Of a DNA stretch of 64,000 bases, positions 19,890 through 35,951 are shown piece after piece; positions within the stretch are counted from its first letter, which is position 1, and every line of letters begins with the position of its first letter. The stretch covers positions 76,367,494-76,431,493 of the forward strand of contig CM042013.1 of assembly GCA_023525715.1 (NCBI GenBank), written 5' to 3'. The notes under the pieces are model-generated. The model searched no databases and was not told the DNA's origin. It saw only the letters and a program-made list of their open reading frames with translations. The stretch is from Cichorium intybus. Its lineage: Eukaryota; Streptophyta; Magnoliopsida; Asterales; Asteraceae. The translations under genes and the position numbers were made by a program.

Positions 19890-21863
19890 GTGGATTTGTA
19901 TTATAAATGTCCGGTGTTACAAGTTGGTATCAAAGTCGAAGTTTAAGCGAACTAGACAGTGGACTTAGGCTCGTAAACATCAACCAATAGAACGATGATA
20001 TAACTAATGGTCCCTCATACTACTATATTAGATACTAGTATATGATGTTGAAATTCTGGTAACTTATATCATTTATCATTGGGATTATCGTATGGATCGA
20101 TGATACTAGATTGGGGTGTTTTTCAATTTTGAATGGTGGATACATGGAGTACTCAGGGTAGAGGTGGTTCGTGGGGATGATGGACTAGGTTTTAGAGTTG
20201 TGGCATCTCACGCCAGCCCGAGGGTGAGAGATTACCTGTGAAACCATCAAATCTCAGGGAACCCATTGCGACAGAAATGACCAGGATAGCTGGGGAGATT
20301 CTACCCACTCTTATAAGACCACAGGTGGAGGCGGCAATCCAAGGTGTACATGATCAGCCAATACTTCCCCTAGTATTTGAAGTGTCTCAGGAGAAACACT
20401 GAAAAAGTGGAATGATAAAGGGACATCAAGGGATGCTAAAACTTGTACTTATAAAGCCTTCCTTGATTGTATACCATATAGTTTTTTTAGAGCAGTTGAC
20501 CACGGTAACCGCCATGACTTGGGTTACCCACAATGAGAAAATATTTCGTACCAGAAAATGTGTAGAGAAAAATAAGTGGAGTATGCCACTAATTTACTTT
20601 GTGATAATGCCCACTTTTGGTGGGAAGTGACTAGCAATAACCTCAGAGAGAGTTTGACACGCATGTGAACATGGGAGCCATTCTAAGTTAAATTTATGGA
20701 GTAATACAATTCAAACATATCGAGACTGTTTTCCTTTGTCTCCATTGAATGGGTGTATGGTTGTGGACTTGGTTGATGGGAGGTATGTGATGATGAATGG
20801 TTAATATTCTAGGTGTCGACTTGAAATAACGGGACTGTTTTCCTTATTAATTGGAAGTCGATCACCACCCAAGAGTTTGATGTAATTGTGGGGATGGATT
20901 TGTTAGCTACAAACAATATCCAAGTAGATTGCAGTAGAAATATCATTAGTGTGGAGACACCTGATGGATCTCAGCTCATGATACGAGGTGAATGTCGACC
21001 GGAAAGGATTCGATAGTCTATTTGACAAAAATACGCAGTTATATTGATAAAGGCGGTATTCTTTGTGGCACACGTAACTAAAGTCAAACCTGATCAGCAA
21101 ATATTAGAAGACGTAGAGATAGTTCGAAGATATCCTGATGGTTTTCCCAATGAGCTTCTCTGTTTACCACCGAACCGACAGATCGAATTTGTTATTGATT
21201 TGATATCGAGGTAAAAGTCAATTGTTCGAGCACCGTACCACTTAGCACCATCCGAGATAGAATAGTTGAAAATGCAGCTGCAATAACTAATAGATCACGG
21301 GTTCATTCGACCGAGTTCGTCCCCGTTGGGTGCTCTGATTTTATATATAAAAGAGAAGGACAGTTCAATTTCGATGTGTATTGATTATCGCGAGTTTAAC
21401 ATAATCACAATAAAGAATCGACGATATCCGCTACCGAGAATCGGCGATTTGTTTGACCAACTCCATGGAGCATCATATTTTTATCAAGTTTTATTTGAGG
21501 TTCAAGTATCATCAATTGAATGTACGAGGATACGATGTTCCAAAGATGGCTTTCCACAACTGATTCAGACACTACAAATTATTGGTGATGCCTTTTTGTT
21601 TGGTGAACTCCCCTGTCGCTTTTGTGGATTTCATGAATCGTGTCTAGCATCCATTCTTAGGTAAATTTATCATTGTGTTTATCCATGACATACTTTATAT
21701 GCAGAATGTTTGAAATACAAATTTTGGTTTCTAGAGATCCAGTTTCTTGGGCATGTGATTAACCAAGAAGGTATTAAAGTTTATCCTACAAAATTAGAAG
21801 CCGGGATGCAATAGGAGCCACCGACGAATCCATTGGCGGTTCGTAGTTTTTTTGGATTTGTAA
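19890..21863 (+). pseudogene. Decayed Ty3/gypsy gag-pol
   Basis: A PBS-like TTGGTATCAAAGTC is at 19924. Gag traces follow near 20270 (RIAGEILPTLIRPQVEAA), then protease traces (FDVIVGMDLLATN, about 20877-20920). Reverse transcriptase follows (HGFIRPSSSPLGAL, MCIDYREFN, RYPLPRIGDLFDQL at 21350-21470), then the palm after YIDD (IQFLGHVINQEGIKV, about 21738). Stops and frameshifts are everywhere and the sequence ends abruptly after FFGF, so it is old and truncated before RNase H. Confidence 0.85.
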
Positions 21864-22996
21864 CGTCCTAAAATTTAAACCCAAAAATTTTGTTTTAAAA
21901 CACAATTAATTAAGTCTCTACCATCACAAAAACATAAACAACGTCAAATTAGTTCATAACATTTGGTTTAAACATAAGTAGATAGAAATATTAGCTGAAG
22001 ACTAAACGTGGGTGTAGATGTCATGTAGTCAAGTCGGGACCTTCCCATCATCGCCTTGGGTACCTGCTGTTGGGATTCGATCATATAAACACATAAACAC
22101 ATGCAGTAGAAGACATAACAAAATTAAATCACATATTATCCATGAACATCTTCCACGATCATGCAGTTCATATCAGTTACTGCAAATTTAAAACTTAAAC
22201 AGAGTAAGTATCGTTCTTTAATTTTTGTTCGGTGCCAAGATTGCAAGGATGAATACGATCCAAAGTGTCTGATGTTTCACACCCAGTATCTCCAGAAATC
22301 CAGACAGATTAGATGTCTAGGATCTCCAGTATCTCCAGAAATCCAGACAGATTAGATGTCTAGGATCTGTCAGATGTTTCAATTTTTCGAACCGAAAACG
22401 TGGAAGAATGCAACGATAGATGCGACAGGATCACTTAGCGGAAAGGTTATAAAATGTATAAACTACATAGCAGATTGTAGAATGGAAGGAATAACAGGGT
22501 TCGTCACCGCCTCAGGATCACTTTCGTATCGCAACTATTCAATCACCATTTTCTCCGATAGGAATTCAGAGTACAGCAGAGTCTACGTGAGAAGCTCATC
22601 CAGTTTAGTAAATTGTGTTTTGTTTAAATTGGATGTCTCCTTCTTCGGAGTTTCCTCCTCTAGAACTCTTTGTTGTTCAAGTTTCTGTTTCTCCACCACC
22701 ATTGTAGTTGAGATGAGAGAAACATCTCCATTTTTTTGCTTCCTTCAGCTCCATGCCAACTTTCTCAATGCAAATGTCGTTCAAACAAGTATGATTAGAA
22801 ATACAAAGATCTGGACAGATTTCTAACCTGAAATCATATTATGAACTTTCAGAATTAATAATCGGTGTAGCTGTTTATGGTGGCAGTTTCCGAAGTGAAG
22901 TGTTAGCAGTTATAAGCATACAGGAATAGGGTCAACGACCCGAGATTCAACACTATATAGAGGACACTACCCCGAGAAAGTAAAACACAAGTATAC
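21864..22996. other. Unassigned segment; possible LTR fragment and captured sequence
   Basis: TGTAACGTCCTAAAATTTAAA at about 21869 resembles a Ty3/gypsy LTR terminus, but no partner was found. TGTTGGGATTCGATC at about 22071 could start a copia LTR, also unpaired. A 43-bp exact tandem duplication occupies 22284-22369. The ORF at 22356-22826 resembles nothing I know and its codons look random. Confidence 0.4.
22284..22369. repeat. 43-bp tandem duplication
   Basis: Two adjacent exact copies begin CAGTATCTCCAGAAATCC, at 22284 and 22327. Confidence 0.9.
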
Positions 22997-23062
22997 CTCG
23001 TCTTCCAGGAAAGAAGTAGGTGAATCAGCGAGTGGTTCTTCCTTGACTTCTTCAGGCGCCAT
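22997..23062 (-). pseudogene. Orphan first exon, unidentified acidic protein
   Basis: On the minus strand an ATG at 23062 begins MAPEEVKEEPLADSPTSFL and continues to GAG followed by GTATAC. That makes a 22-codon exon with a good donor and a 5' UTR-like upstream. The only plausible acceptor found downstream (about 22827) joins into an early stop, so the rest of the gene seems absent. Confidence 0.4.
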
Positions 23063-23418
23063 CGTTCAGTTAAAACCCTAAAAACACGAACTCTTCAAAT
23101 AAACAAGATTTTCAAAAATAGAAAACAAAATCAGAAGTGGAAAGAACAAACAAAACAATGAAAATTGATGAAATAGAAAACTGCTAAATGTGCGTGTGAT
23201 TTGAATCGAAGTTAAACCATATAACCTAAACATACGCCTCCCCCAATAAAATGATCAAATTAATCATATCTAATATTGTAAATGAGTGAAATGATTTTAT
23301 TGTAATCGAAGAGTAAATCATCCCACATCCCTCGACACTTGTCCAGCTTGCGATACGCAAATCGAATCAGGCAAGCTTGCGATACGCAATCGAATCTCAG
23401 AGTATGAAGCATACTTAC

Positions 23419-23485
23419 GGATCTCAAGAACAGAGTAATAGCAAGATTCGTCCATGGATTTTCCCTCGTCCACGACATCCATCAT
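23419..23485 (-). pseudogene. Orphan first exon of a DnaJ-domain protein
   Basis: On the minus strand MMDVVDEGKSMDESCYYSVL leads to GAGATCC and a consensus GTAAGT donor at 23418. The CYYSVLxIR sequence is how the J-domain begins in plant DnaJ proteins (usually followed by helix II and HPD). The following exons with HPD are not present in the next 1.5 kb. It is therefore a gene fragment, perhaps carried by a mobile element. The direct repeat GCTTGCGATACGCAA occurs twice just downstream (23348 and about 23374). Confidence 0.6.
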
Positions 23486-23599
23486 GATCCGTCGATGATG
23501 ATGATTATATATGAAGTAACTGCTTGAACATGGGGAGGAAGAAGCGTCGATGTGTCATCAAACTGGTAACCTCTGCTGAGGAAACAATAGAGATATAAT

Positions 23600-23870
23600 T
23601 TGAGGGTGTGCATACGGAAGTTGTAATCATATTATAACTACGACATATATTAATAAATAAAGTCATCTTGTCGAATACCGTAAATACATTACCCAACAAC
23701 TTGTATGACAGTTGGATATAAATTGGTTGATAATTATCGATGACTTCAATATTCTTTTAAGCCATGGACAAATGAGGTGGGCGATATAAGCAAACATCGG
23801 TCTGTATTTATTCACAAGCAAATTTGGTGCTTCTACCTAAACCATACATCATCACCAATATCAAAACACA
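23600..23870 (+). promoter_or_regulatory. Upstream region and 5' UTR of unit B kinase
   Basis: This is collinear with 12685-12943. Both copies share GTTGGATATAAATTGGTT, containing a TATA-like TATAAA, about 150 bases before the ATG, and the ATATCAAAACACA leader just before the start codon. Confidence 0.55.
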
Positions 23871-24799
23871 ATGTCTTCTTCAGAGGTAAACCTTGAAAAC
23901 TATCTAATTCCGCTGACAGAGATTAACCTTGCAACCAAAAATTTCAGCCCGGAAAGATGTATTGGAGGCGGTGGATTTGGCAAGGTCTACAGAGGAGAAC
24001 TTTCTGAACGCTGGCAAATCCGCACAGCAGCTATCAAACGCCTAGCACAGGATAGTTACCAAGGAGAGCGTGAGTTCCATAATGAGCTTGACATGATTTT
24101 AAAATTCAACCATGAAAACATCATCTCGTTTATTGGCTATTGTGATGAAGGCCAAGAGATGATCATAGTTTTTGAGTACGCTACCAATGGAAGCATCGAT
24201 CACCATCTCCAATGCGCGAATAAGATGTGCAACATAACATGGACACAACGCCTCGAGATTTGTTTAGGTGCAGCAGGAGGACTCGATTACCTTCACTCCG
24301 TCTTGGGGAGCACACCAGAGTGATACATAGAGACTTTAAAAGTTCCAACATATTATTAGATGAAAATATGGTTGCAAAAATATGTGATTTTGGCCTGTCA
24401 AAATGGGGTCACAAGAATCAGCCTGTTACCTATCTAAATACAATGGTTGCGGGTACCCAGTTTTACTTGGATCCCACTTACTATGAAAGTCGCATACTCC
24501 AGAAAGAATCAGACGTGTACTCATTTGGGGTAGTACGATTCGAAATGTTGAGTGGGATGTTGGTTTATAATGAAAGGAGCATTGAAGGTGATAAGGCAGG
24601 ATTCCTAATGAATTTGGTCCGAAGATATGATCACAAGAATTTATTTGAGCTAATTGATCCCCATATCAGAGATCATATTAGCAGTCGTTCTTTCATTATG
24701 ATTAAAAAAATTGCATATGAGTGCATTAGTTTAAATTTAAAGGAACGCCCTAGTATGGCCTCGGTCATTGCGACGATTGAAAATGCATTGGATATTCAA
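23871..24799 (+). pseudogene. Unit B kinase (CrRLK1L-like), single-base frameshift
   Basis: This is a one-exon cytosolic kinase domain of about 310 codons. It shows a glycine loop (GGGGFGKVYRGE), the Lys of AAIKRL, the helix-C Glu in FHNELDMI, VIHRDFKSSNILLDE, CDFGLS, SDVYSFGV and the C-terminal LKERPSMA. The usual activation-loop end is YLDPTYYES. A 1-bp deletion after LHS at about 24300 (unit A has TCCGGTC, unit B TCCGTC) shifts the frame, so translation would stop at 24323. All other key residues are intact, so the lesion is recent. The exon ends CAA with donor GTAAGT at 24800. Confidence 0.9.
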
Positions 24800-25506
24800 G
24801 TAAGTCTTCACATTTACTTATAATTCTGTTTTCACATAAGAAATCTAGTTTCGAATACAAGGACAAAATATCATGGACGATACACCATGATGAACTGACC
24901 TTATCTTTTCGTGAGAATTATTGTTTATTTTGATGTAAAAAATCATGTGACAATTACCAAAAGTTCCCTGTCATTGACTGTTGATTTCGGTAGGTAATCC
25001 ATGGAAACGGGTTTTCGCAGACAGATTAGCCACAGAAAAATTTTGTTGAAAGGTTTACAACAATGATTTAGTCGGCAATATGCCTTTTGGTAGTAGCGGA
25101 CGTCAATATAATATGTTAGGATAACTTTGGTCCATTGCGTTTTTATTCCAAAGCTAAAAGCTGAATTTTGTTTAATTGTTATGAATTTGTACTACCAAAT
25201 TTTATTTTTTTTGTGAAGATCGAATAGCAAATCGCGATTACAAGCACAGCCAAACTATGGGGTTCATTATTATTAAGCATTTACTTTGATTTAGTGGTTG
25301 AGTGGGAATGCTTATATAGGAGTAGAGGGAATGAGTGTGCGGCATCTTTTTGTGAAATCTGGAATTTATTCGTTTTGGAGAGAGGCTTCACCAATTTGCC
25401 AAACTATCCTTTCCTCTCTTGCAATCATTTGGATATGTGTCGTACATTCACTAGTCAGAAGTTGATTTTGTTCTTATTTTTGTTATCAATTTAAAGTCAC
25501 TTGATA

Positions 25507-25552
<46 letters not shown>

Positions 25553-25918
25553 AGTTGGATCATTTTTGTTTAAGATTAGAGGTGCTTAAATGGAAGGCGT
25601 GTGTTCTCCCCCTTCGTGTTAGCAGTCGGTGTCTTAAGACTCCTGTGTGTCTCTCCTTCTCTTCCTTTTTGTCTGTTTAGAAAATGATTACTTCAAATCG
25701 ATAAAAGAACATGAAATCTTAGAAACCCAAAGGTTTAAGCCGTCTTTACAAGACGAATTTCATTTCTGCAAACAATTTCCATTTTAGCTAGTGTATATGG
25801 ATTTACGTTGTGTTTTTTGATAATATTAGATTTTTCTATTTTGAATAATGTCATGTCTCTTTTTTACGTTAAAATCAAGATTCTTACCATCCTTTGACAC
25901 CAAATTTATCAAATATAG
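24800..25918 (+). other. Intron between kinase and MSP parts of unit B
   Basis: This is collinear with unit A and partly with unit C (25114-25262 matches 31595-31730). Both B and C have a possible small exon after GTGAAGATCGARTAG, opening CAAATC in phase 0. No confident gene is present. A (TA)n run lies at 25509-25550. Confidence 0.6.
25509..25550. repeat. (TA)n microsatellite, ~42 bp
   Basis: This is a pure AT dinucleotide run. Confidence 0.95.
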
Positions 25919-30813
<4,895 letters not shown>

Positions 30814-31485
30814 TTTTATTAGGATTTTTTGTTGTCTTTTTCCTTCTCGCTGAAATTAGTTTTTGTTATCATAAGGTTGAGTGTTTATTGAACTATATGA
30901 ATGCTTGGAAAACGATCAGTTGGAACCCGACGAAAATCTCTCTTCAGAATATTTATTTCTTTTGAGAAGCATGTATTGATTCTATAATATGCTTATCTTT
31001 TTACAGTAAAATACATTTTTGGTTTAGTGTACCTGATTTTTGCAATAATGATGTACCTTCTATCTCTTGGAAAATTTCACTTCCAATTCTTTCCTAAACA
31101 GAAGTGCGTTATCATAAGACTTGTTTCTATTATTGAACAAGCGATCTTTTCGAAATTGAACCACAAACTTAAAATGACATGTAAAAACATAGTTCTATGC
31201 TCTTAGAGGTATAAAATACGTTTTTAGAAGCATGTATGTGTATTTATACATTTTTTTGGAGTATAATATAATAGTAACATTTGAATAGTTTAAACAACTT
31301 TGTTGGTCATATGTGTAAAAAAAAATTACCCAAATGTGAACAAAACAAATAGTTCATTACCCTTCTGCAAGTGGCATTACATAATCCTATGTGTATGCCA
31401 CGTGAGATATTATCTACACCAACCGATCATAATGATGATATGTGAATACTTCAAATAAGTTCATTGGTCATATGTATAAAAAAAA

Positions 31486-31524
<39 letters not shown>

Positions 31525-31586
31525 CTAATGTGAACAAAAAAAAAAAAAAAAAAAAAAAACCGTTACCTTCCTAAGTCATTTCCCCC
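30814..31586 (+). other. 3' flank of unit B, no gene
   Basis: The first 250 bases match the 3' flank of unit A. The rest is AT-rich, with two long poly-A tracts between 31480 and 31560. Confidence 0.6.
31481..31559. repeat. A-rich tracts
   Basis: Two long A runs are separated by ACCCTAATGTGAAC. The same ACCCAAATGTGAACAAAACAAAT context occurs at about 31329, so this looks like a local duplication with A-run expansion. Confidence 0.7.
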
Positions 31587-33925
31587 ATAATATTAGAATA
31601 ACTTTGGTGTATTCGTTTTTATCCAAAAGCTAATAATAAATTTTGGTTCAATTGGTATGACTTTATATTACCAAAATTTCTTTTTGTGAAGATCGAGTAG
31701 CAAATCTCGAATAAGAGCACATCCAAAAGTGATTCTTCTAATTGGTGATGTAGCTAATACAAACTCTTCTTATTGAAGCCTTAGAAACAGAAAACATATA
31801 TATAAACGTTCAAATACGAATTATAGAAGTTTAAAAATGGTGATAGCCGATTATTTACGGTTTATTATCTAAAATATATTCAAATTAATAATTTTTATTC
31901 TCTACATGGAGTCATGGAGAAATCAATTTTGCATATATTTTCGAGACAAATATATTTCTTTTACAACATTAAAAGATGAATGTTGAAATTGATATATTGT
32001 TGTGGTTAATATATGCTTTTTATTTAATTTAAACATAAAAAATAAGTAAAATTAAAAAACAATTTTTATGAACAAAAGTAAAACAAAATTATTTAAACTT
32101 AATAATCACGATTTATAACATTTTCATGTTTCTCAATTACACGGTTCATATGTGTGTATATGTATATAGCCCTTTTTATATCTCCCGATCGTTGGATCAT
32201 CTTCTTTTATGATCGAAGTTCTTAAATGGAAGGCATTATGTTCTCATCTTCTCGTCAGGGCTTTGCCATCTCATATGCTCACCTGCTTAAGTGGTTTGGT
32301 TAGCAGTCGGTGTCTGTGTCTCTCCTCTTCCTCTTTCTCTCTTTAGAAAATGATTACTTCGAATTACTACAAGAAGATGAAACTGAAAATAAAGAGCACA
32401 TTCCAAGCAGGGGCGGAACACAGTCACTAAAACTAGGGGGGCCGAAACTAAAACATTAAAGAGAATTAACTAACTTAACAAATTAACATCAGTAAAAAAA
32501 ATTAACTAAGGGTAAACCCGTTAATAGTGATTGTTGTGGTTGTGCAAGCATGTTTTATACTGTAAATCTTATAAAACAAAAAAAAAAAAAAAAAAAAACC
32601 TGATATAATTAAGCTTTCGAGCCCTTCTTCTTTGATCGAAATAGTTAGTACAAAACTCATATAATATTTAGCACTTCTTCAAACTGCAACCATCTGTTAA
32701 TCTAAAAATATAAATTTTCTAAAAATAGTTAATACAAAGTAATTGTTGTCAAATACCAATAAATAGATCACCAAAAAAGTAACAAAATGGTTGCACCTAA
32801 AATGCTAAAATTACCGATCAATTTAAACAATAAATTCCACTCCATAAGCAAAGAAAGCATAAACAATAAATCCTAATTTACCTAAACTATATCCAATAGT
32901 AATAAGAATAATTCGATTGGTGTTCTTAAAAAATTGGAAGAATTAAGTATTGAAAAGTTAATAATAAACCATACACTTGACAGCACTTCACCAAAAAATA
33001 ATCAACTAAACTTTGAAAGTTGAAATTCATTAAAAGCAAGTACAATTGAATATCAAACCTTTGAAAACAACAATTTAACCGAGAGTGTTTTCCGGTAAAA
33101 AAATGATCTATCATTAGTTGGCTTGCTTGAAAACTTAACACAGAAGCAAGTTGTAAACATATGAACAAACGTAGATGGTTTTTCACTTGGGGTTTGGTTT
33201 GGAGTTTGAGGGGTGAAGACGTAAGGATTGTGGAGAAGAGGGTGGGCCAGTGGTAGCGGCACCGTCAATTAGGTCATTGCCGTTAACCCTAGATTTCAGT
33301 CTTCGGAGGCAGAAGATATATCGGTAGAGTGACACTGAGTTCAAGTTAGTGGTGGCCGGTTTGCGATGATGGCCATTGCTGTTATTGCTACCTGATTCCG
33401 AAATCCGCTCCTTTTCTTGAATTCAGTTACGATAAATATGGATTTGGCTCCAAGTTGATTTCGTTTTCTATGTTTACCGCCTTCTTAATACCCAAAATTT
33501 GATGTATTACATGACTTGGGCCGGATCAGCATAGAAGGAAAAAAACGGGGGGGCCATGGCCCCTCTAGGCCCCTATGTAGTTCCGCCACTGATTCCAAGA
33601 CGAAGTTCCATTTACAAAGGATTTTGATTTAGTGTAGATGTACTTATGTTACGTTCTTTGATATTGTTCTGAACTTTTCTGTTAATTGCCTGATGTCATG
33701 TCGCAACGTTAAGTTAATACGCTAACATTAAGAATTCATGTGATCATTTGACACAAAGTTTATCAAAAGGGGTTCCCTGGATCCGAAACAGTTGCATTTA
33801 CAGACAAGAGTGCTGGGGATTTTCTCAAATTTCCATGTATGTTTTTTGAATTGATTTTGCTATTATTAGTGTTCTTTTTCTATAACGTTGACCCTTTTTA
33901 CTTGCCACGGTTATAACGAGAAGTG
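31587..33925 (+). pseudogene. Unit C remnant of the kinase-MSP locus
   Basis: Kinase sequence is missing. What remains is the intron homologous to unit B (31587-31730 and 32190-32360), interrupted by a hAT element, then a damaged MSP exon 1 at about 33766-33835. That exon reads GFPGSETVAFTDKSAGDFLKFP and lacks the LNLHPSELL segment. Its donor is GTATGT. The match to unit B continues to about 33925, then stops where truncated CopB begins. No exons 2-5 were found. Confidence 0.75.
32408..33591. mobile_element. Non-autonomous hAT-type transposon, 1184 bp
   Basis: The termini CAGGGGCGGAAC (32408) and GTTCCGCCACTG (33591) are inverted repeats with one mismatch. They are flanked by a perfect 8-bp TSD, ATTCCAAG (32400-32407 and 33592-33599). 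An 8-bp TSD with CAGNGGCGGA ends is typical of plant hAT elements. No transposase ORF was found; the inner sequence has a poly-A run and G/C-rich subterminal parts. Confidence 0.9.
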
Positions 33926-33929
33926 TGCT

Positions 33930-35951
33930 ATATGCTTCAGTTTGAGTGAGAAAACACGATGTAGGGTAGTGATAAACCGTTGAAGATGTCCATAATTTGT
34001 TCCTGTCACAATAAGATCATCGACATAAACAAGAACATATATGGTAGAGTGTGAGGAATGATGGACAAACAGTGATGTGTCGGACTGGCAAGCATGAAAT
34101 CCATGTGAGACCAAGTACTGTTTTAGTTTGGTAAACCAAGCTCTCGGGGCTAGTCGAAGACCATAAAGAGCTTTGTGAAGCCGATAGACATGATTTGGTT
34201 TTGAAGGGTCTTCAAAACCTTTTGGTTGTCTCATATATACCTCTTCGGATAAATCACCATTCAAAAAGGCATTGTTTATATCAAGCTGTCTGATTCGCCA
34301 ACCTTGGGAGATAGCAAGGGAGAGAGCCAATCTAATCGTGGTTGGTTTAATAACAGGGCTGAATGTATCAAAAAATCAACACCCTCCTCTTGACTGAATC
34401 CTTGAGCAACTAATCTTGCTTTGTGGCGTTCAATCGTGCCATCAGATCGCCGTTTTACCCTGAAAATCTACTTACAGCCAACAACATTAGTGTTAGTGGG
34501 ACAAGAAACAAGAGACCAGGTGTTGTTTTTCATGAGAGCATCATATTCTGCTTTCATTGCATTTTGCCAACAAGTGTGCTTAAGGGCTTGGGTATAGGTG
34601 TGTGGCTCAACATCGGAATTGGAAACGGTAGTGGTTTGAAATATCTTTGGTTTCAAAGAGTTTATACGGGCACGAGTTATCATGGTGTGTTGGCTTTGGT
34701 CTGCTAGTAAAAATGAGTTGGTATGGAGGGTTGTGTAGAGAGAATGGGGGTTTGGTGAGAAGTGGCATTGGGTGTGGGCATAGACGGCGGACTCTCGGGT
34801 TGAGGGCTGGCGGGGTGATTAACAGGAGGTGTGGTAGGAAGTGAAGGAGATGAGTTTGAAGGAGGAGATACAGGGGGTAAGGGTGGAGAAGATCGAAGAG
34901 CATCAGCATATTGAAGAATGGTTGAGGTGGTGTGAGGTGGAGATGAGGTGGAGGAATGCTCGGTGGGTGTAGTGGCTGTGTAGGGGAAAATGTCTTCATT
35001 GAAGAAAACTTGGCGAGAGATGTAGATGCGATTTTTGGGTTGATAGAAGCATAGATAACCTTTGTGAGTGGTACTATACCCAAGAAAGATACATGGTAAG
35101 GATCGAAAGTCTATTTTGTGGTTATTGTAAGGCCGGAGAAACGGGTAACAAAAGCAACCAAAAGTTTTCAGAAATTCATAATCTGGAGTTTTGGTATAAA
35201 GTTTTTGGTACCGGGATTCATGATTAAGTATATGAGTAATGGTACGGTTGTGAAGATAGGTTGCAGTTTCGAAGGCGTGTTCCCTAAATAGGTGGGGCAG
35301 AGATGACTGAGTTAAGAGTGTCAAACCTTTTTCAACAATTATACGGTTTCTGCGTTCGACAGCTCCATTTTGTTCTTGGGTATAGGGGCAAGAAATACGG
35401 TGAAGGATACCAAGGTTTTTAAGAAAAGTTGAGACATTTCTAAACTCTCCACCCCAATCGGTTTGTAAGCTTTTAATATCACAGGAGAACTGGGTTTTTA
35501 TCATGGTCTGAAATTGTTGAAACATAGAGAAAACCTGTGATTTATTAGTTAGAAAATAGATCCAAACAAATTTCGTGCAATCATCAATAAAAAGAAGAAA
35601 ATATCTGTTTCCATTCAACGAAAAAACAGGGGAAGGACCCCAAACATCCGAATAAACTAACTCGAAAGGTTTTGTAGCAGTTACATGATTAGATGAAAGA
35701 TGAAAACGATGACTTTTACCCATCTGACATGAATCACAAACAGATGGAAGTTTATTTGAAGACAATGGAAGATTAAATGAAGAAACTAAGCATCTTAAGA
35801 CAGGTTCATTTGGATGAGCAAGCCGTCTATGCCATCCTTGAAGAGAGATCTTAACGCCCGTGAATGCCACATGAGGATGCTTGGAATGAGTTCTTGAGTT
35901 ATGGGGCAGCCGGTACAAAACATTATTCACGTCCCCTCGCAGGAGTGTTTG
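33930..35951 (-). pseudogene. CopB pol: integrase and partial reverse transcriptase
   Basis: Reading right to left, it starts with the GAG-pre-integrase motif (WHRRLAHPNEPVL, CDSCQMGKSHRF). The integrase core follows (YSDVWGPSP, LQTDWGGEF, QNGAVERRNR, catalytic Glu kept), then a Ser/Pro/Thr-rich linker. The reverse transcriptase spans several frames (WQNAMKAEYDAL, LDINNAFLNGDL, VYVDDLIVTG). It stops abruptly after HRVFSLK near 33930, so the RT thumb, RNase H and 3' LTR are gone. The upstream half of the same ORF continues at 45493 beyond the Gyp-1 insertion. Confidence 0.9.

Noticed and set aside
19890..21863. Possible endogenous pararetrovirus
   Set aside because: The order protease then RT, the PBS-like site and the RT motifs (MCIDYREFN, GHVINQEG) fit Ty3/gypsy; no movement or coat protein was seen.
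22356..22826. 156-codon ORF after the 43-bp duplication
   Set aside because: No recognisable motif, and part of it overlaps antisense exon-like sequence; coding is not supported.
25294..25494. 66-codon ORF in the unit B intron
   Set aside because: It has no counterpart in unit A or C and no motif; it appears to be chance intronic sequence.
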